Below are positions 23,229 to 34,826 of a stretch of 64,000 bases of DNA, piece by piece; the stretch's first letter is position 1, and every line of letters starts with the position of its first letter. Where the stretch lies: assembly GCA_963576725.1 (NCBI GenBank), contig OY755240.1, forward strand, positions 58,714,633 through 58,778,632. Reading direction: 5' to 3'. The position numbers and the translations under genes are program-made. The stretch comes from Azorinus chamasolen (taxonomy: Eukaryota > Mollusca > Bivalvia > Cardiida > Solecurtidae). The notes beneath the pieces are model-generated. The model was not told where the DNA came from. It made no database searches and saw only the letters and a program-made list of their open reading frames with translations.

Positions 23229-23447
23229 ATACAGTAGAGGGTATAGAGATCTTAAGCGGGCATTATTTTATTGAACATAGAATACTTAAAATTCAGGTGG
23301 TGTGCTTAATGCAGGTCTTAAGTAATGCAGAACCTCCTACAGGAGGTTTATGCATTATATTTGGCCTGCTTTAAGCTTCCATCTTCCTTACAGACCCATA
23401 ATAATTAGAACTCTTCTCGATGACCGCTTAAGACAGATTCTGTTGTA
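23229..23447. repeat. TA-flanked MITE, family T variant
   Basis: TACAGTAGAGGGTATAGAG at the left and ACAGATTCTGTTGTA at the right. The internal palindrome AATGCAGAACCTCCTACAGG and its complement are at 23325-23355. Boundaries approximate. Confidence 0.6.
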
Positions 23448-23567
23448 CTCCACGCAAACTGAGGCATTTCATAAAATAACCTCTTTGCTAATTCCACTGT
23501 TATTTGGACTCATTTTCTATATTTAGCCCCATACTCATATGAGAAATAATGACATCATTAACTCATT

Positions 23568-23786
23568 CTCTCCTAAGCTATTTTTAGAACCAATCTCTTT
23601 GAATTAATCTACCGAAAAGTAGCATTAACTACAGAAAATTAGAATTTTAGAATTGTGTAGTTTTGAAACCATTGTGATAAATAAAGCATTTGCTCCATAG
23701 GAGCAAATGCTCTATTTATCACAATGGTTTCATGAAATGAATTTAACAGAGACGCAAATATGCGTCAGTAGGAGAAAATGGGTTAA
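23568..23786 (+). repeat. TTAA-type MITE, family E, intact
   Basis: 219 bp from TTAACTCATTCTCTCC to GGAGAAAATGGGTTAA. The central palindrome reads GAAACCATTGTGATAAATA, then AGCATTTGCTCC and the full complement, with about 32-base arms. Confidence 0.9.
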
Positions 23787-24152
23787 TTAAATTAGTTGTT
23801 ATAATAGCATATGGATAGTAGTTATTGGCCACGGCAGTAACGGTAGAATCATATCTATATATTATATCATAAGCAAATAGAGCAGCCATGATCTGGGTCT
23901 ACTCAAAGATTTAGAAATACTATGTATAAAGTAAAGGGTTTAATTACATGTACACATATGTCATTGTAGAAATTCAGCTGATAATTATGTATGATGGCAT
24001 TATTCCTTTCGTGAGTATTGAACATGTAAAGCGTAAAGAAGTGACACATTAAAGCAGGACGAACTAGAAGCAACTTTAGTAGCAGTTTTCTGCATAACTC
24101 CCGTCCATTAACCTTTAACCTGCTGTTGGCGGATTATTTTCATTACCTATGC

Positions 24153-24214
24153 AACAGTTTGTATCCAGATGAGACGCCGAGTAACTCGGCGTCTCATCAG
24201 GATCCAAACTGTTT
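24153..24214. repeat. Family-D palindromic cassette
   Basis: AACAGTTTGTATCCAGATGA with GACGCCGAGT and the complementary arm ending GATCCAAACTGTTTG, one mismatch. A TTAACC lies 40-50 bases to the left; no right end seen. Confidence 0.75.
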
Positions 24215-24593
24215 GACGCCCTGATAGCACTTTGGTAGATTGATTACAGCTAGAATTTCGAAAACCGCATAACATGTTTGAAAAGAGTACTGTATAAATG
24301 TTGTATAATAATAATAATAGTAGTAGTAATACTAATAATATATAACTCCCGTTCTTTAATACTTCCCATGCTAAACTTGTCTGGCCTTTTCAATAGTTTG
24401 GAACTAGACGAGACGCAGAGAAACTAGCCGTCTCATCAGAACCTAATCATCTTGTTTGTTTGTTTGTTTGTGTCGGGTTTTAACCCTTACCCTGTTCTGT
24501 ATTTAGGCCAAATTTCAATACCTACTGAATGTAAATTAACAAAATAGTTATAATGAAATATGGAAGGTGAAACATTATAGACATTATAGAAAG

Positions 24594-24742
24594 TAAAGTA
24601 GCTTAATGCAGAACAACAGTAATGTAGAAAGCTCCTAGAGGAGCTTTCTGCATTACTTTTGTCCTGCATTAATCAACCACCTGCTTATAAAGACACCCAT
24701 GTTTATCAATTAAGTGGTCGCATTAGAGGGGTTCTACCGTAC
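24594..24742. repeat. TA-flanked MITE, family T variant (partial)
   Basis: GCTTAATGCAGAACAACAGT, a palindrome GTAGAAAGCTCCTAGAGG at 24627-24660, then TTAAGTGGTCGCATTAGAGG and GGTTCTACCGTA at the right. The same layout recurs at 29635 and 48654. Confidence 0.6.
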
Positions 24743-25436
24743 CAAGTTTTATGATGTTATTGACAATATGCGTTTATTGCATTTTAAAAATGTGTTGCAA
24801 GTAGAGATTTTCACATAGTGCATCTAAATCGAGCATAAGTAAAGTGTGCACATTAAGACTAGATGACCCTTGAAATAACCATCTGATTCGGATTTGCGGT
24901 GTTGGCTTCAAAATATTTCCAAACAGTAATATCCTTTTATTAACATTTGACTGGTCCATAAGACATATACAAGCAAGTGGAATTATAGGAAATGAGATCT
25001 AAATGGGTTAAAGTTGACTGGTTTTACGGTATATTCTGGTATTTGAACATCTGCAAACAATTGAGACCATGACCAGTCAGTTAGAATATGGAGTCGAATC
25101 ACAGTTTACACAGTATATACTGGTACACAATTGATACTTTGGAGGAAACGAGTTATTTGCCATATGCAAACAGTGTAGACCCACATCAGAGGATTCCTAG
25201 AGGAGCATTCTGGTCAAGGTATGCACTGTTTAACGTTCAAAATCCTCTCTACATATAAATATTTATGCATTGAAAGTCTTAAGGCTGGTAATGAACTGCA
25301 AACAGTTTATATAATTACTAATGTATCATGTTTATCACTTTTGATGATCTTGGTCTACAGTGTTTGCAATCATATAATTCCCTGTAGTCCAGTGACCACG
25401 ATTATTTGTACATGTATATGTTTTCTATCTAAACAG

Positions 25437-25562
25437 CCGGAGTCCGTGATGTTGGTGCAAGAGTATGTTGTCGACATGACACCTTCACAATTCTTTGTCA
25501 CATATTCCGGAGGTCTGACAACAGTTGGAGGCGTGGCCTTAATCATATTCATGGCTTCTGGT
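25437..25562 (+). CDS. SLC28-like transporter copy 1, exon 5
   Basis: Encodes residues 310-351: PESVMLVQEYVVDMTPSQFF followed by VTYSGGLTTVGGVALIIFMA and SG. It is co-linear with the family stretch QTEAPLLIRPYLADMT then GGYATIAGS, with no length change. The conserved DMT and GG are kept. The Q-T of QTE is replaced by V-P across the exon 4/5 junction while Glu is kept. The Ser of AGS, a sodium ligand in the bacterial structure, is Val here. Acceptor TAAACAG|CCG, donor TCTGGT|GTAAGT, phase 0. Confidence 0.93.
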
Positions 25563-25833
25563 GTAAGTACATGCTAATATACAGCATGCAGTTGCTGCAG
25601 TCTTTGGTGAGCTGAGCAGGAGACACATCCTGAAAAGATGACATACCTTAATCTACACGTTGTTTACAAATGCACGAATTTCCATACCAAGTGGCACTGT
25701 TCGTTTTATCCGATGACCAGTTACAATATATGATTGATAGATAAAGGATATTACATGAATGTTGATTTACTGTTGTACAAACGAATTGACTTATTTTAAT
25801 CCATATATGGTGTAAATCATTAGTAAATTATTA

Positions 25834-26200
25834 CAAACACACACACAAACACACGCACGCACGCACGCGCGCGCGCGCACGCATGCGCACACACAGCCAC
25901 TCGCACACGCACGCACGCGCGCGCACACGCACAGGCGCGTGCGCACACACGCACACGCACATACACAAACGAGCGCGCACGCGCGCGCGCACACACACGT
26001 ACGCACACAAACACGCGCGCACACACACGCTCCCGCACGCACACATACACACAAACACACGTGCGTGCGTGCGTGCGTGCGCACGCACACTAACACTAAC
26101 ACACACACGCATGCACATCACAGCACACACTAACACTAACACGAACACACACAAACACACACGCGCGTTCGCAGGCATGCGCACGCACGCTCTCCCAAAC
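25834..26200. repeat. (CA/CG)n alternating purine-pyrimidine array
   Basis: About 365 bases of mainly alternating CA, CG and CACG dinucleotides with uninterrupted CG runs (for example around 25865-25880 and 25980-25992). Frames open on both strands here are repeat artefacts. It lies in intron 5 of copy 1. No counterpart is seen in intron 5 of copy 2. Confidence 0.95.
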
Positions 26201-26447
26201 ACTTAACAAGAAAAAAGCAAGCTCTTTGTTTTATTTATTTTTCAATGACAGTTGACAACCAAATGGACTTGCTTACGTCATTTGCGAGTTATATTGCACG
26301 TGTGCAGTATCAAACAAAAGCGGAATCTGTATATTAATTTGGACACAAACGGTTTCATATGATAAATAACAATACACGCTTAGTTACACTTCTCTAAAGC
26401 GGTCATTCAGAATAAGATAGATTGCCAGTCTTCAAGACAAGTGGTAG

Positions 26448-26652
26448 TTAACAGTTTCCATGTTGAATATTCTTATAAGAAAGTATGACATCATGAGCAG
26501 TTATTAGCTGAATTCTACAATGGCATATAGACATACGACTGTTTGGTATTGGCAGAAGCTTTGACGTCAGATATACCTTCATAAGTAAACAGAGTAGACA
26601 CTGACCAGACTGGTACTATATGAACAAGCATTTATATGAGGGACATGGTTAA
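26448..26652 (-). repeat. TTAA-type MITE, family A (degraded)
   Basis: TTAACAGTTTCCATGTTG at the left and ATGAGGGACATGGTTAA at the right. The cassette survives as AAACAGAGTAGACACTGACC. Confidence 0.6.
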
Positions 26653-26993
26653 ACACAAGACGTCCTCTTCTTTCTTTCTCTTTCTGACCATTTTTCTTAA
26701 CCCTAATCCCCTGCTTTAAAAACATCTGCTCAAATTTGGATCAAATGCAATTTTGATTATCTCCGATTCATTTAAGTTTTTTGAAAACATATTGAGTTGC
26801 AACGTGCACATGGGATCCTGATGAGACGAACTGTAGTCACTAGGAATTAGCAGAATACGGATTCGCTCTATATGTTATATTGGAACGATACCTGGGTCCA
26901 CGTTAATAGCAAATGTGAGTCAGATCGCTAATGGTTGGTACTGTATTTTACATCATTATGTTAAATGACCGAATTTGACTGGTTATTTTTAAG

Positions 26994-27124
26994 GTGCCAG
27001 CTGCGCCCTTGGTTGCTGCCTCAGCGATGTCTGCTCCGGCGGCACTGGCGGCCAGCAAGATTGTTTTCCCTTCTTACAAGGAAGAAAAAGCTCCACAATC
27101 TCCTGAAAAACCAACACTGCTGAG
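26994..27124 (+). CDS. SLC28-like transporter copy 1, exon 6
   Basis: Encodes residues 352-394 plus two bases: VPAAPLVAASAMSAPAALAA then SKIVFPSYKEEKAPQSPEKP. It matches the CNT segment DASSLIAASVMAAPCALALS followed by the loop with KLVYPE. Acceptor TTTTAAG|GTG, donor CTGAG|GTAAAC. The donor sequence itself is the repeating unit of the downstream minisatellite. Confidence 0.93.
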
Positions 27125-27262
27125 GTAAACATATTTCACTCTCAAATAAACATGTTTTTTCAATCAACAGTATTCTCAAGTAAACATAGTTTGCGCTGAA
27201 GTAAACATAAAACCGTTCAGGGGTAATCATTGTTTGGTGCACATAATTCCGAAGTAAACAAT
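27119..27262. repeat. Minisatellite made of exon 6 donor-like units (short array)
   Basis: About five spaced units of the type (T)GAGGTAAACATA, TCAAGTAAACATAG and CGAAGTAAACA, beginning at the true exon 6 donor. The equivalent array in copy 2 is far longer (54340 down to 52815). Confidence 0.8.
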
Positions 27263-28022
27263 TTGTGTGCTTTTTTAATAATTAATATAATTAACATTCA
27301 TAATGTCATTATTTCTTGCATGAATATTCATAGAGTAAAGGGTTAAAGATGTCAATGTTTATTCACTACGTGACCACTTTATGGAGACACTTCATCATAC
27401 CTATATTAAAATTATGTACAGTTTAGTCCATTCTTCCATAGAGACACATCTAGACACCCTTGCAAACAGAGAAAACACAGACTCTGCTTAAAGACCATCT
27501 TGATCCGATATATTCTCGTGTTTTATATAAGAATATATAGTATTTAGTTCAGTAATGTTGATAGTTGGTTGAGTCTACCATTGCTATTCATAGGGTGAAC
27601 TATTAATGTTATGCATTTACGATTTCATCTAGAAGATCTATAGTATGGAAAACAGTTTCTCTTTGTTTATGTACCGATATTATTATATGTTATTGTTAAA
27701 TAGATGAGGAATTAATAAGCCCACAGGAATAGTCTGGTCGTATATTTACCGGTAACCAATACAAAATACAGTTACCTCTCAAGTTTTGTGTAATTATGTT
27801 AACCGCTAGCCCAGACCAAAATCGCATTTACCAACTACTTGGATCCAGAGGAGACACCGAATTACTCAGGATTCAAGCTACGAATATATCGAATAAGCTC
27901 GTATATCGAACCGGAATAATCAAAATTGCACTAGATCCATATTGCATCAGACATTATTACTATGGCCGGACATATGTGATACTCAGTGCTAATGGTATCT
28001 AATGTTGTTCCATTTCCTCTAG

Positions 28023-28191
28023 AATGCCAACATCTCTTGCCGATTCTGTGATTGTCGGCATACAACAAAGTGTGGCCGTAATTGTACAGGTGGTGGCGTT
28101 TATCCTAACTTTCGTCATCATCCTGGAATTTCTCAATAACACGCTTATGTGGTTTGGCGACAGGGTCGGGGTACCAGGGGTATCAATTGAG
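28023..28191 (+). CDS. SLC28-like transporter copy 1, exon 7
   Basis: Completes residue 395 (Arg) and encodes to residue 451: MPTSLADSVIVGIQQSVAVI followed by VQVVAFILTFVIILEFLNNT and LMWFGDRVGVPGVSIE. It matches the CNT segment ending LDFINAALSWLGDMVDIQGLSF, two membrane helices and the scaffold domain. Acceptor CTCTAG|AATG, donor ATTGAG|GTAAGC. Of 57 residues 7 differ from copy 2. Confidence 0.93.
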
Positions 28192-29099
28192 GTAAGCAAA
28201 GATGTCATTTTGAGTCGTATTCATTTATGAAAACTTAGGATCTGTATTATCTCTTTTTGCTAGTGAATATCCATGCAAGACACAATGGTTCTATGAATAT
28301 GAATTAGCTGCATGTTTATAATGGCGGTATCAACAAGGAACTTTTTAACGTGACATTTCACAAGCAACCAGATCAGCCCCTGATCAAACAGCTCCTACAA
28401 GAGGGTATCACATGGCTTTCGCCGGCGTAAACCCTTAGTCTGCTAAACGCGACCTTATTGGTATTTGCAAACTACTTCGATCTAGATGAGATGCCTTATC
28501 GGCGTCTCATCAGAATCCAAGCTTTGTGGCTGCCTAATGCAGATGAGGTTACTGCACCATGAATTTCACGCTGCGTTAAGCTGTCACCTGTTGTACAGAC
28601 CAGCATTGATACTATTGTGAACGAAGAAAATGGTATTCAGGACGATGTGCTGAAATGTGTTTTATCTCAGTTAGCTTTCATTGACAGTAACGGTTTATTA
28701 AACGTTTATTATATATACAATGCGTTTTCTTAAGCTTCGCCCCGCACTTCATTCTCAGTGTTGTTATATTTTATGGTACTTCGGGATCATTAGTTATAAG
28801 TTTTGAAAATTGAACACTGCTTAAGTTAGTGCTAGGGGCCGTGAGTAGTGTTGCATTTTTAATTAATACTCATGAACAGACTCAATAAACCCGAGGCTGA
28901 TTTTCTCTTTTCGCATTGCTACTTTTGCTTTCGAAGGATCTCCCACTTTCAGAATATTTTTAGGTTTTGAGCCAAACACTCCACTACATATCTTGATTGT
29001 TAGTGATTACAAAATCTGTGTACTACTTATACATTTAACATTTTGTTTACATGTATGTACCTAATGTATACAATTTGCGTCTTGATTATTATTTTTCAG

Positions 29100-29243
29100 T
29101 TCGTGTTTTCCTACGTATTCTACCCGTTTGCTTTCTTGATGGGTGCCCGGCTAGATGATTGCCTCTTTATCGGAGAGCTGCTTGGAACCAGAACATTTGG
29201 ATTAGCAATTATAGCTTATCCAAAGCTAGGCCCTATCATTCTT
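29100..29243 (+). CDS. SLC28-like transporter copy 1, exon 8
   Basis: Encodes residues 452-499: FVFSYVFYPFAFLMGARLDD, CLFIGELLGTRTFGLAIIAY and PKLGPIIL. It matches the CNT segment PLALLMGVxWEDC followed by ELLGxKxFLNEFVAY. The CNT signature LNEFV is replaced by GLAII, so the Asn and the coupling Glu are missing while ELLGT.TF and AY remain. Acceptor TTTTCAG|TTC, donor ATTCTT|GTACGT, phase 0. Confidence 0.93.
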
Positions 29244-29466
29244 GTACGTGCACATGAAACGAAATTCAGCGTACCCTCTCATACCAATATTGATAATTGG
29301 ATACGCTTTTACAAAATCATAACTGAATACCTTACTAAGTAATATGACAGACAAACGTACGCAAGCAGTAGTGCAAACCCATACCAAGCTAGTCCTGAAA
29401 GACTTACACTGTTTTCTAATTTAAAGCTATCGAAATGCCACATTAGCTTAAGGTAATGCTGGTGGT

Positions 29467-29580
29467 AAATTGGGTGTGATAATATTTATGGTAATACTAA
29501 AGGGGGAATGGGTATAAAGAATACTTGGGCTAATCTTAAGGGGACATTGGGTGTGAGAATATTTGCGGTTATTATGGCAT
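29467..29580. repeat. Short 38-bp minisatellite in intron 8 of copy 1
   Basis: About three units of ATTGGGTGTGATAATATTTA-TGGTAATACTAAAGGGGG type. It is the complement of the large array in the equivalent intron of copy 2 (45230-46080). Confidence 0.7.
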
Positions 29581-29634
29581 ATGCTCATAAGTTGTTCTCA
29601 AAGAATACAGCGACCATTAAAAATCTTTTAGGCA

Positions 29635-29757
29635 ATGCTAGCTTTAATGCAGGTCAAATGCCACGCAGAAAACTGCTAGTGCAGCTTTCCGTATTACTCT
29701 GCCTTGCATAACGAACCATCAATAAATGAATGGTCGCTTAAAACAGGTTGTACCGCA
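29635..29757. repeat. TA-flanked MITE, family T variant (partial)
   Basis: Contains GCTTTAATGCAGGTCAAATG, a weak central palindrome (AGAAAACTGC/GCAGCTTTC), GCCTTGCATAACGAACCATC and ends CAGGTTGTACCGCAC. Confidence 0.5.
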
Positions 29758-29943
29758 CTCTATTTAGACACACTATGTACGTCTGAGGGTATAAGGTAAT
29801 TCTCACACACGTTTTCAGGTTTTAACTGCTTTGAAGGCTGTGAAGACATAAGGAATATTCTCTGTGTGACATATTTTCATAGTTTAGGCCAATTAACATT
29901 TTCACCACTGAAGTCGTCGGAAAGCTACTCATGAGCTAATCTG

Positions 29944-30021
29944 TAATTGCCTTCGCACACTATTTGGATCCAGTTAAGACAGCGAGTAACTGCGCGTCTC
30001 AACGCTATCCAAACTGTTTGA
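29944..30021. repeat. Family-D cassette shared with copy 2
   Basis: ACACTATTTGGATCCAGTTA and the complementary arm ending TATCCAAACTGTTTG. A matching remnant lies at the same position before exon 9 of copy 2 (about 45085-45130). Confidence 0.65.
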
Positions 30022-30125
30022 CATACAACTTGTGCTTCAGAGAAGCCTTGAAGGAAGGTTCCCTCTGAAACTGAAATAATTTGGCACGATCATGCTAAAG
30101 GTTGGTGCGTCATAATGTGTTTCAG

Positions 30126-30242
30126 AACGGTATTGAATACAGGAAGTACATCTCTGAAGGTGTGAATAACACGTGGTCTGTGGTAGGAGATGACATCTTT
30201 CTGGACAACTTAAATAAAACATTGGTAGGAGGTGTTATACAA
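30126..30242 (+). CDS. SLC28-like transporter copy 1, exon 9
   Basis: Encodes residues 500-538: NGIEYRKYISEGVNNTWSVV followed by GDDIFLDNLNKTLVGGVIQ. This is the variable extracellular loop before the last re-entrant hairpin of CNTs; its two N-x-T sites (NNTW, NKTL) could be glycosylated if extracellular. Acceptor GTTTCAG|AAC, donor ATACAA|GTAAGT. Six of 39 residues differ from copy 2. Confidence 0.9.
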
Positions 30243-30436
30243 GTAAGTAAAATAAACCTTTGTACGTGCACTAATGTTCCATCGCTTAGACATTGCGTCA
30301 CACATAGTATACCGAACGACGGTCATTCGTATGGAGGTTTTGCACGTAGACCCTTCTATAAAGCATAGAAAATGCAATACGCAACACAGTTGTTTTACTT
30401 TCTTTATCAACCAATGTCCCACTATCTGTGACTTCA

Positions 30437-30500
30437 CTGCTTAGATCCAGATGAGAAGCCGAATAACTCGGTGTCTCATCAGCATCAACGCTGTTTGTTT
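30437..30500. repeat. Family-D palindromic cassette
   Basis: CACTGCTTAGATCCAGATGA, GAAGCCGAATAACTCGGTGT, then CTCATCAGCATCAACGCTGT. No TTAA ends. Confidence 0.6.
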
Positions 30501-30619
30501 CTCAAAAGCTTGATCGAGTCGGGCGTAGTCAGGCCCCTATCTAATCAGAGACTCTCTTTTCAAAGCTGGCGAACAGTTAATACTTTTCCAAATTACTGTC
30601 AGGCTGTCTGAATATTAAA

Positions 30620-32110
30620 TAAATAGGTCCTAGCAAGACGGAGATAGTGTCCTGAGGGGTTGTGGTCGACCAGGGTATTGAGAGACGGTTATTGGATAGT
30701 GTTTTGTGGGATGGCTGTTGGCAAGGGTCTTGGAGGATTGCTGTTGGTCAGGGTTTCAAGGGATGGTTGTTTGAAAAAGTGTCTTGAGACATGGGTGGTT
30801 ACGAGAACCCGGAGGGATGATTATCGGTCAGATGTTTTCTAGATGCTTGTTGGCCAGAGTCTTAAGGACGGCTTGTTGAAAAGAGTCCTGAGGGATTGTT
30901 GTTAACAAGAATATGGAGGGATGTTTGGTGACTAGAGACCTAAGGATTGTTTTTTGACAATAGTCTTACTGGATGGTTGCTGCTCAGGGTCCTAAGGGTT
31001 GCTTGTTGACATGAGACTTCAGGATTGGTTGTTGACACGAGTTTTGATGGTTGCTTGTTGATTGGGAGATGGTTATTCATTGGAATATTTGGATTTGCTT
31101 GTCGGATGTGCCTGTTTTGAGGAAGAGTTGTTGTCCAGTGTTTTGAGTGTTGGTTATTGACCAGAGCCTTGAGGGTTGGTTGTTAACAAGATTCTTGAAG
31201 AATGTTTAATTGACAGAATCTTAACCCGTCGCTTGCTGAATTTTAAAATACAATGTACATTTCTCCTTCTTTACCCATGCCCTGTTGTATAATTACATAT
31301 ATATCTTCACCGTGTACAAGTATTTCGCTGTGAAATCACTGCTGTTGGGTGCACTGATTGCACAATCAACTTTTAAATAGTGCAGACACTGATGAGACAG
31401 CTCCTGCAGGAGCTGTCTCATCTGGGTCTTCACTATTTACAGGTAGGTATATTGACGTGAATAGCAAGCGAATGGTTAAGGGTTGCTTGTTGACACTTTA
31501 GATATGGTTGTTTACTAGAGATTTAGGGTTACCTGTTCACACGAGTCATAAGTTGTGGATGCCGGTTAGATCCCCTGGGTTTGCTTGTTGACAGGAGTCT
31601 CGAGGGACGGTTGTTTAGGTGCAGAGTTTTTAGGAATTATTGCTCGACAGAGTCTTGAGGGATGTTGTTCAGCATAGTCATAAGGGATGGTTGTTCGTCA
31701 GAGGGATGGTTGTTGAGCTGTGCCTTGTGGGGTGGTTGTTTAGCAGCGACTCAAGGAATGGTTGTTCAGCAGAGTCTGGAGGGATGGTTGTTCAATAGAG
31801 GCTCGAGGGATTGTTGTTGAACTGAGTTTTAAGGGATGTTTGTTGAAAAGAATATTGAAGAATATTATTGGTCAGTCTAGAGGGCTGCTTGTTGATAATA
31901 ATCTTTAGAGATGGTTGTGGACCAACATGCTTTAGGGTTGCTTGTTGACAAGAGTCTAAAAGATGATCGTTGGTCAGAATCCTTTGGGTTGCTGGCTGAT
32001 AAGTGTCTTTAGGGATGCTTGTTGACAGGAGTGTTTAGGGGTGGTTGTTGGCCAGCATATTTAGGGATGGCCGTTGACCAGATTATTGAGGGGTCGTTGT
32101 ATACCAAAGT
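30620..32110. repeat. Large 28-32 bp minisatellite in intron 9 of copy 1
   Basis: Dozens of diverged units such as GAGGGATGGTTGTTGACCAG, AGTCTTAAGGGATGGTTGTT. It is interrupted by a family-C MITE at 31221-31479. A remnant of about three units lies in the equivalent intron of copy 2 (44320-44420, complement strand). Confidence 0.9.
31221..31479 (-). repeat. TTAA-type MITE, family C, inside a minisatellite
   Basis: 259 bp from TTAACCCGTCGCTTGCTG to AGCAAGCGAATGGTTAA. The palindrome GATGAGACAGCTCCTGCAGG/AGCTGTCTCATC is perfect at 31391-31420. The flanks are both minisatellite units, so the MITE is younger than the array. Confidence 0.92.
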
Positions 32111-32616
32111 ATAGCAGGATATGGCTATTTGAGTTTTGTCTCAATCCTAAATTCATTCGCGGGAAAATATGTAGGGAATGTCACAGGTGACCATATGGGA
32201 AATGAGCTAGTTTGCGCCAGATATTCCCGCCCTTGAATTTATGCCGAGATAAAAAATAAAGATGTTGATCATTTTAAAGTCTTAATAGTAATATAAAGTG
32301 GTTATAGTAATGATTTAACATGGTTTGCCATGATGGCATATGCACATAATTATGCTTGTTTTTGGTATAGGTAGAAACTGTAGAGTTAGAGTTATTATAA
32401 CGTCACAAGTAAACAGAGCAGACCCTGGTTATTATAACGTCACAAGTAAACAGAGCAGACCCTGGTCAGTGTCTAGTCTGTTTGCAAAGGCGTGAAAAAA
32501 GCGTTTCTATGGTGAAAATGGTTAAGCGTTTCGCGAATATAAGTTATTGAGTTATTTTTCTACATGAATCTCCGATGTCTGCCATTAAGTAGTTTGTATA
32601 ATTTATATAATTGCAG

Positions 32617-32797
32617 GCGAGATCAGAGGTGATAGCTACCTATGCCCTGTGCGGGTCTGCTTCTTTTGCAGTCATGGGGTTGATTATAGGATCGTTTGGT
32701 GTACTCATACCTTATCGACAGCAGGAAATAACAGATAATATATTTCGTGCCTTCGTTGTGGGTACCGTGGCTAGCTATTTGACAGCTTGTTTTGCTG
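32617..32797 (+). CDS. SLC28-like transporter copy 1, exon 10
   Basis: Encodes residues 539-598 plus one base: ARSEVIATYALCGSASFAVM, GLIIGSFGVLIPYRQQEITD and NIFRAFVVGTVASYLTACFA. It is clearly the CNT segment RAEVLTTFALCGFANFSSIG then PxRKxD and ALFTGxxxSLVNACMAG. In the hairpin HP2 the family GFANFSS is GSASFAV, so the aromatic, Asn and Ser that contact nucleoside are all changed. Acceptor ATTGCAG|GCG, donor GCTG|GTATGT. Three of 60 residues differ from copy 2. Confidence 0.95.
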
Positions 32798-33019
32798 GTA
32801 TGTTAATGTCATCTACGAGAGCATGTATTCGATTTCAGACAACGATTAGAAGTCCTTTCAATCTTCAACACTCTACTTGCAAAATTGAGATAACATCATC
32901 AAACAATTTGATCCCATTTTGAGACACAAAGTAATTCAGTGTTTCATTTGGATCGAAACTGCCTGATACTCAGACACTCTCTTCAAAAGAAAATAGTGGG
33001 GAAAAGTTACACTAAGAAT

Positions 33020-33230
33020 TGAGGTAGACGACAGTATGTGCTGACGACAATATTCCCAGTCGAAAATATTTCCAGACGACAATAATTCCCGACAACAATA
33101 ATTGATGACGACAACTTTACAGACAACAATATTTGTGGACGGCAACAGTTGCAAATGACAATAATTGCAGAATAATATTTGCAGACGACAATATTTGCAG
33201 GCGACATTATTTGCAAATAAAATAGTTGTG
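33020..33230. repeat. Degenerate ACGACAATATTTGCAG repeats
   Basis: Imperfect units of about 18-24 bases around GACGACAATATTTGCAG and CAGACAACAATATTTG. Open minus-strand frames here are repeat artefacts. Confidence 0.7.
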
Positions 33231-33600
33231 CAGAGCGTCATCAACTAATCGTATAATTACCCGTTTTACAAAGACTGTGTAAGTCTTGTACAAGGCCTAT
33301 ACATTCATAAATACAATGCTATATTTGTTTGTTCTTTATTGATAGTTGCAGTTACATGCATTTGATTAAGCTATCATATTGAGAAAAAGGATCGCATTGC
33401 AAATCAAACGCCGTAGTAGTGTATGTTGAAAGAAATTAGATATGTTTATCGTGATGGCGTATAAAACTATACTGATTTAAAAACTTACAAACAAACCTCC
33501 GAAATGCTTTATCATGTGTGTGTATGGTCTTAGAAAATGATTAAATTATTATGTAAAATAATGTATATCTTTGTACTTGATACCCTTTTATACACATCGT

Positions 33601-33727
33601 TTAACCCTGTTGAATATTCATATACAAAACAATGACACCATGAGGTGAATATTTAATAATTAAATAACATATGCTCTATTCTGACAGCAAATGTGCGAAA
33701 AAGCGTTTATATGAGGGAAAGGGTTAA
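33601..33727 (-). repeat. TTAA-type MITE, family A, internally deleted
   Basis: 127 bp from TTAACCCTGTTGAATATTC to GAGGGAAAGGGTTAA. The central palindrome is missing, leaving only the ends and subterminal sequence. Confidence 0.75.
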
Positions 33728-34826
33728 AACATATATTTAGCATATATCCCCTTCTCCTGTAAATTACTGTTCCCCTTAGCAAAACATCTATCAGAAGAAC
33801 TAGTACTTTAAATGCAACAAGGAACTACCTTGGAGGAATATTGAGAAACAATATTTTCTACGGAAAATAACACTTTAAATAAACAAATAACCTAACAATT
33901 GAAACAAATACCGATTCTTTTCACTCACTCAATTCTGCAAATGCAGCCGCCATGTTTCCTATATTGCCGTTCCCATGACGTCATAACCCCCACACAAAGG
34001 TTTTGAGCACAAATTGGTCAAATATAAACTGCACAAGAAAGGTTAAGTCCCAGACACTCACTACACCTAATAAACATTTCGAGTGATGTTGAAATATGTA
34101 TTAATTTAAACCATTTTCAAAAGCACCATGAACAAACTAAGACTTATACATTCAAATGTTATTTTGCAAAAAAAAGGGTCAACTAAGAATTGAATTTAAA
34201 AAATACTTAGAAATACACAGATTATAATCAGCTAAACAGATAACGTAAAATATTAAAGAAATACCAACATATTTATAATTTAGGTGTGTACTGGGGCATT
34301 ATATTCAGTACAGTGCAGTCAAAGAAATGTACTATGCCGTCTGATAACAGACTCACTTGTACAAAAATTGACACGAGTCATGTTCATAACATGAAACCTA
34401 ATCTTTGCCGACCAGTATAGTTTTGATGTGTTATTTGCTTAGTCACGTAATAAGGACATGCCTACATGTTTCCGCGGCATCTGTCATTTTTTAAGCTTTG
34501 AAAAATTGACGTTTCTGTGACATGTCGTTAAAAAATATGGTGTCACGTGATGAGAATGTTTATATTTTTGTTAAAAATAATAATTTTCTTTAAAGTTTCA
34601 ACTTACCTGTTTTTCCTCATTTTTCGGCTCTGTATCTGAAAGTGTTTTATCTACAATCGGAAAACACTTTGAGCGATAACATAGGCAGGTCGCAAGCGCC
34701 ATATCAAGCGTTTTTTATGCGGATGGAATAATAGGAAAGAACGGAAATATAAGAATTGATGATATATGTATACTCTGTGTTGAAATATGATCACATGGCT
34801 CTAATATATTTCATTTTTATTTCCAG
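33728..34826. other. Intron 10 sequence without recognised features
   Basis: AT-rich; no palindromic cassette, coding signal or tandem repeat was seen. Confidence 0.5.

Noticed and set aside
24308..24345. (ATA/GTA)n stretch as a meaningful repeat
   Set aside because: Short imperfect trinucleotide run typical of AT-rich intron DNA.
25791..26206. ORFs of 60-123 codons on both strands rich in Cys/Val/Arg or His/Thr/Ala
   Set aside because: They are read from the CA/CG dinucleotide array.
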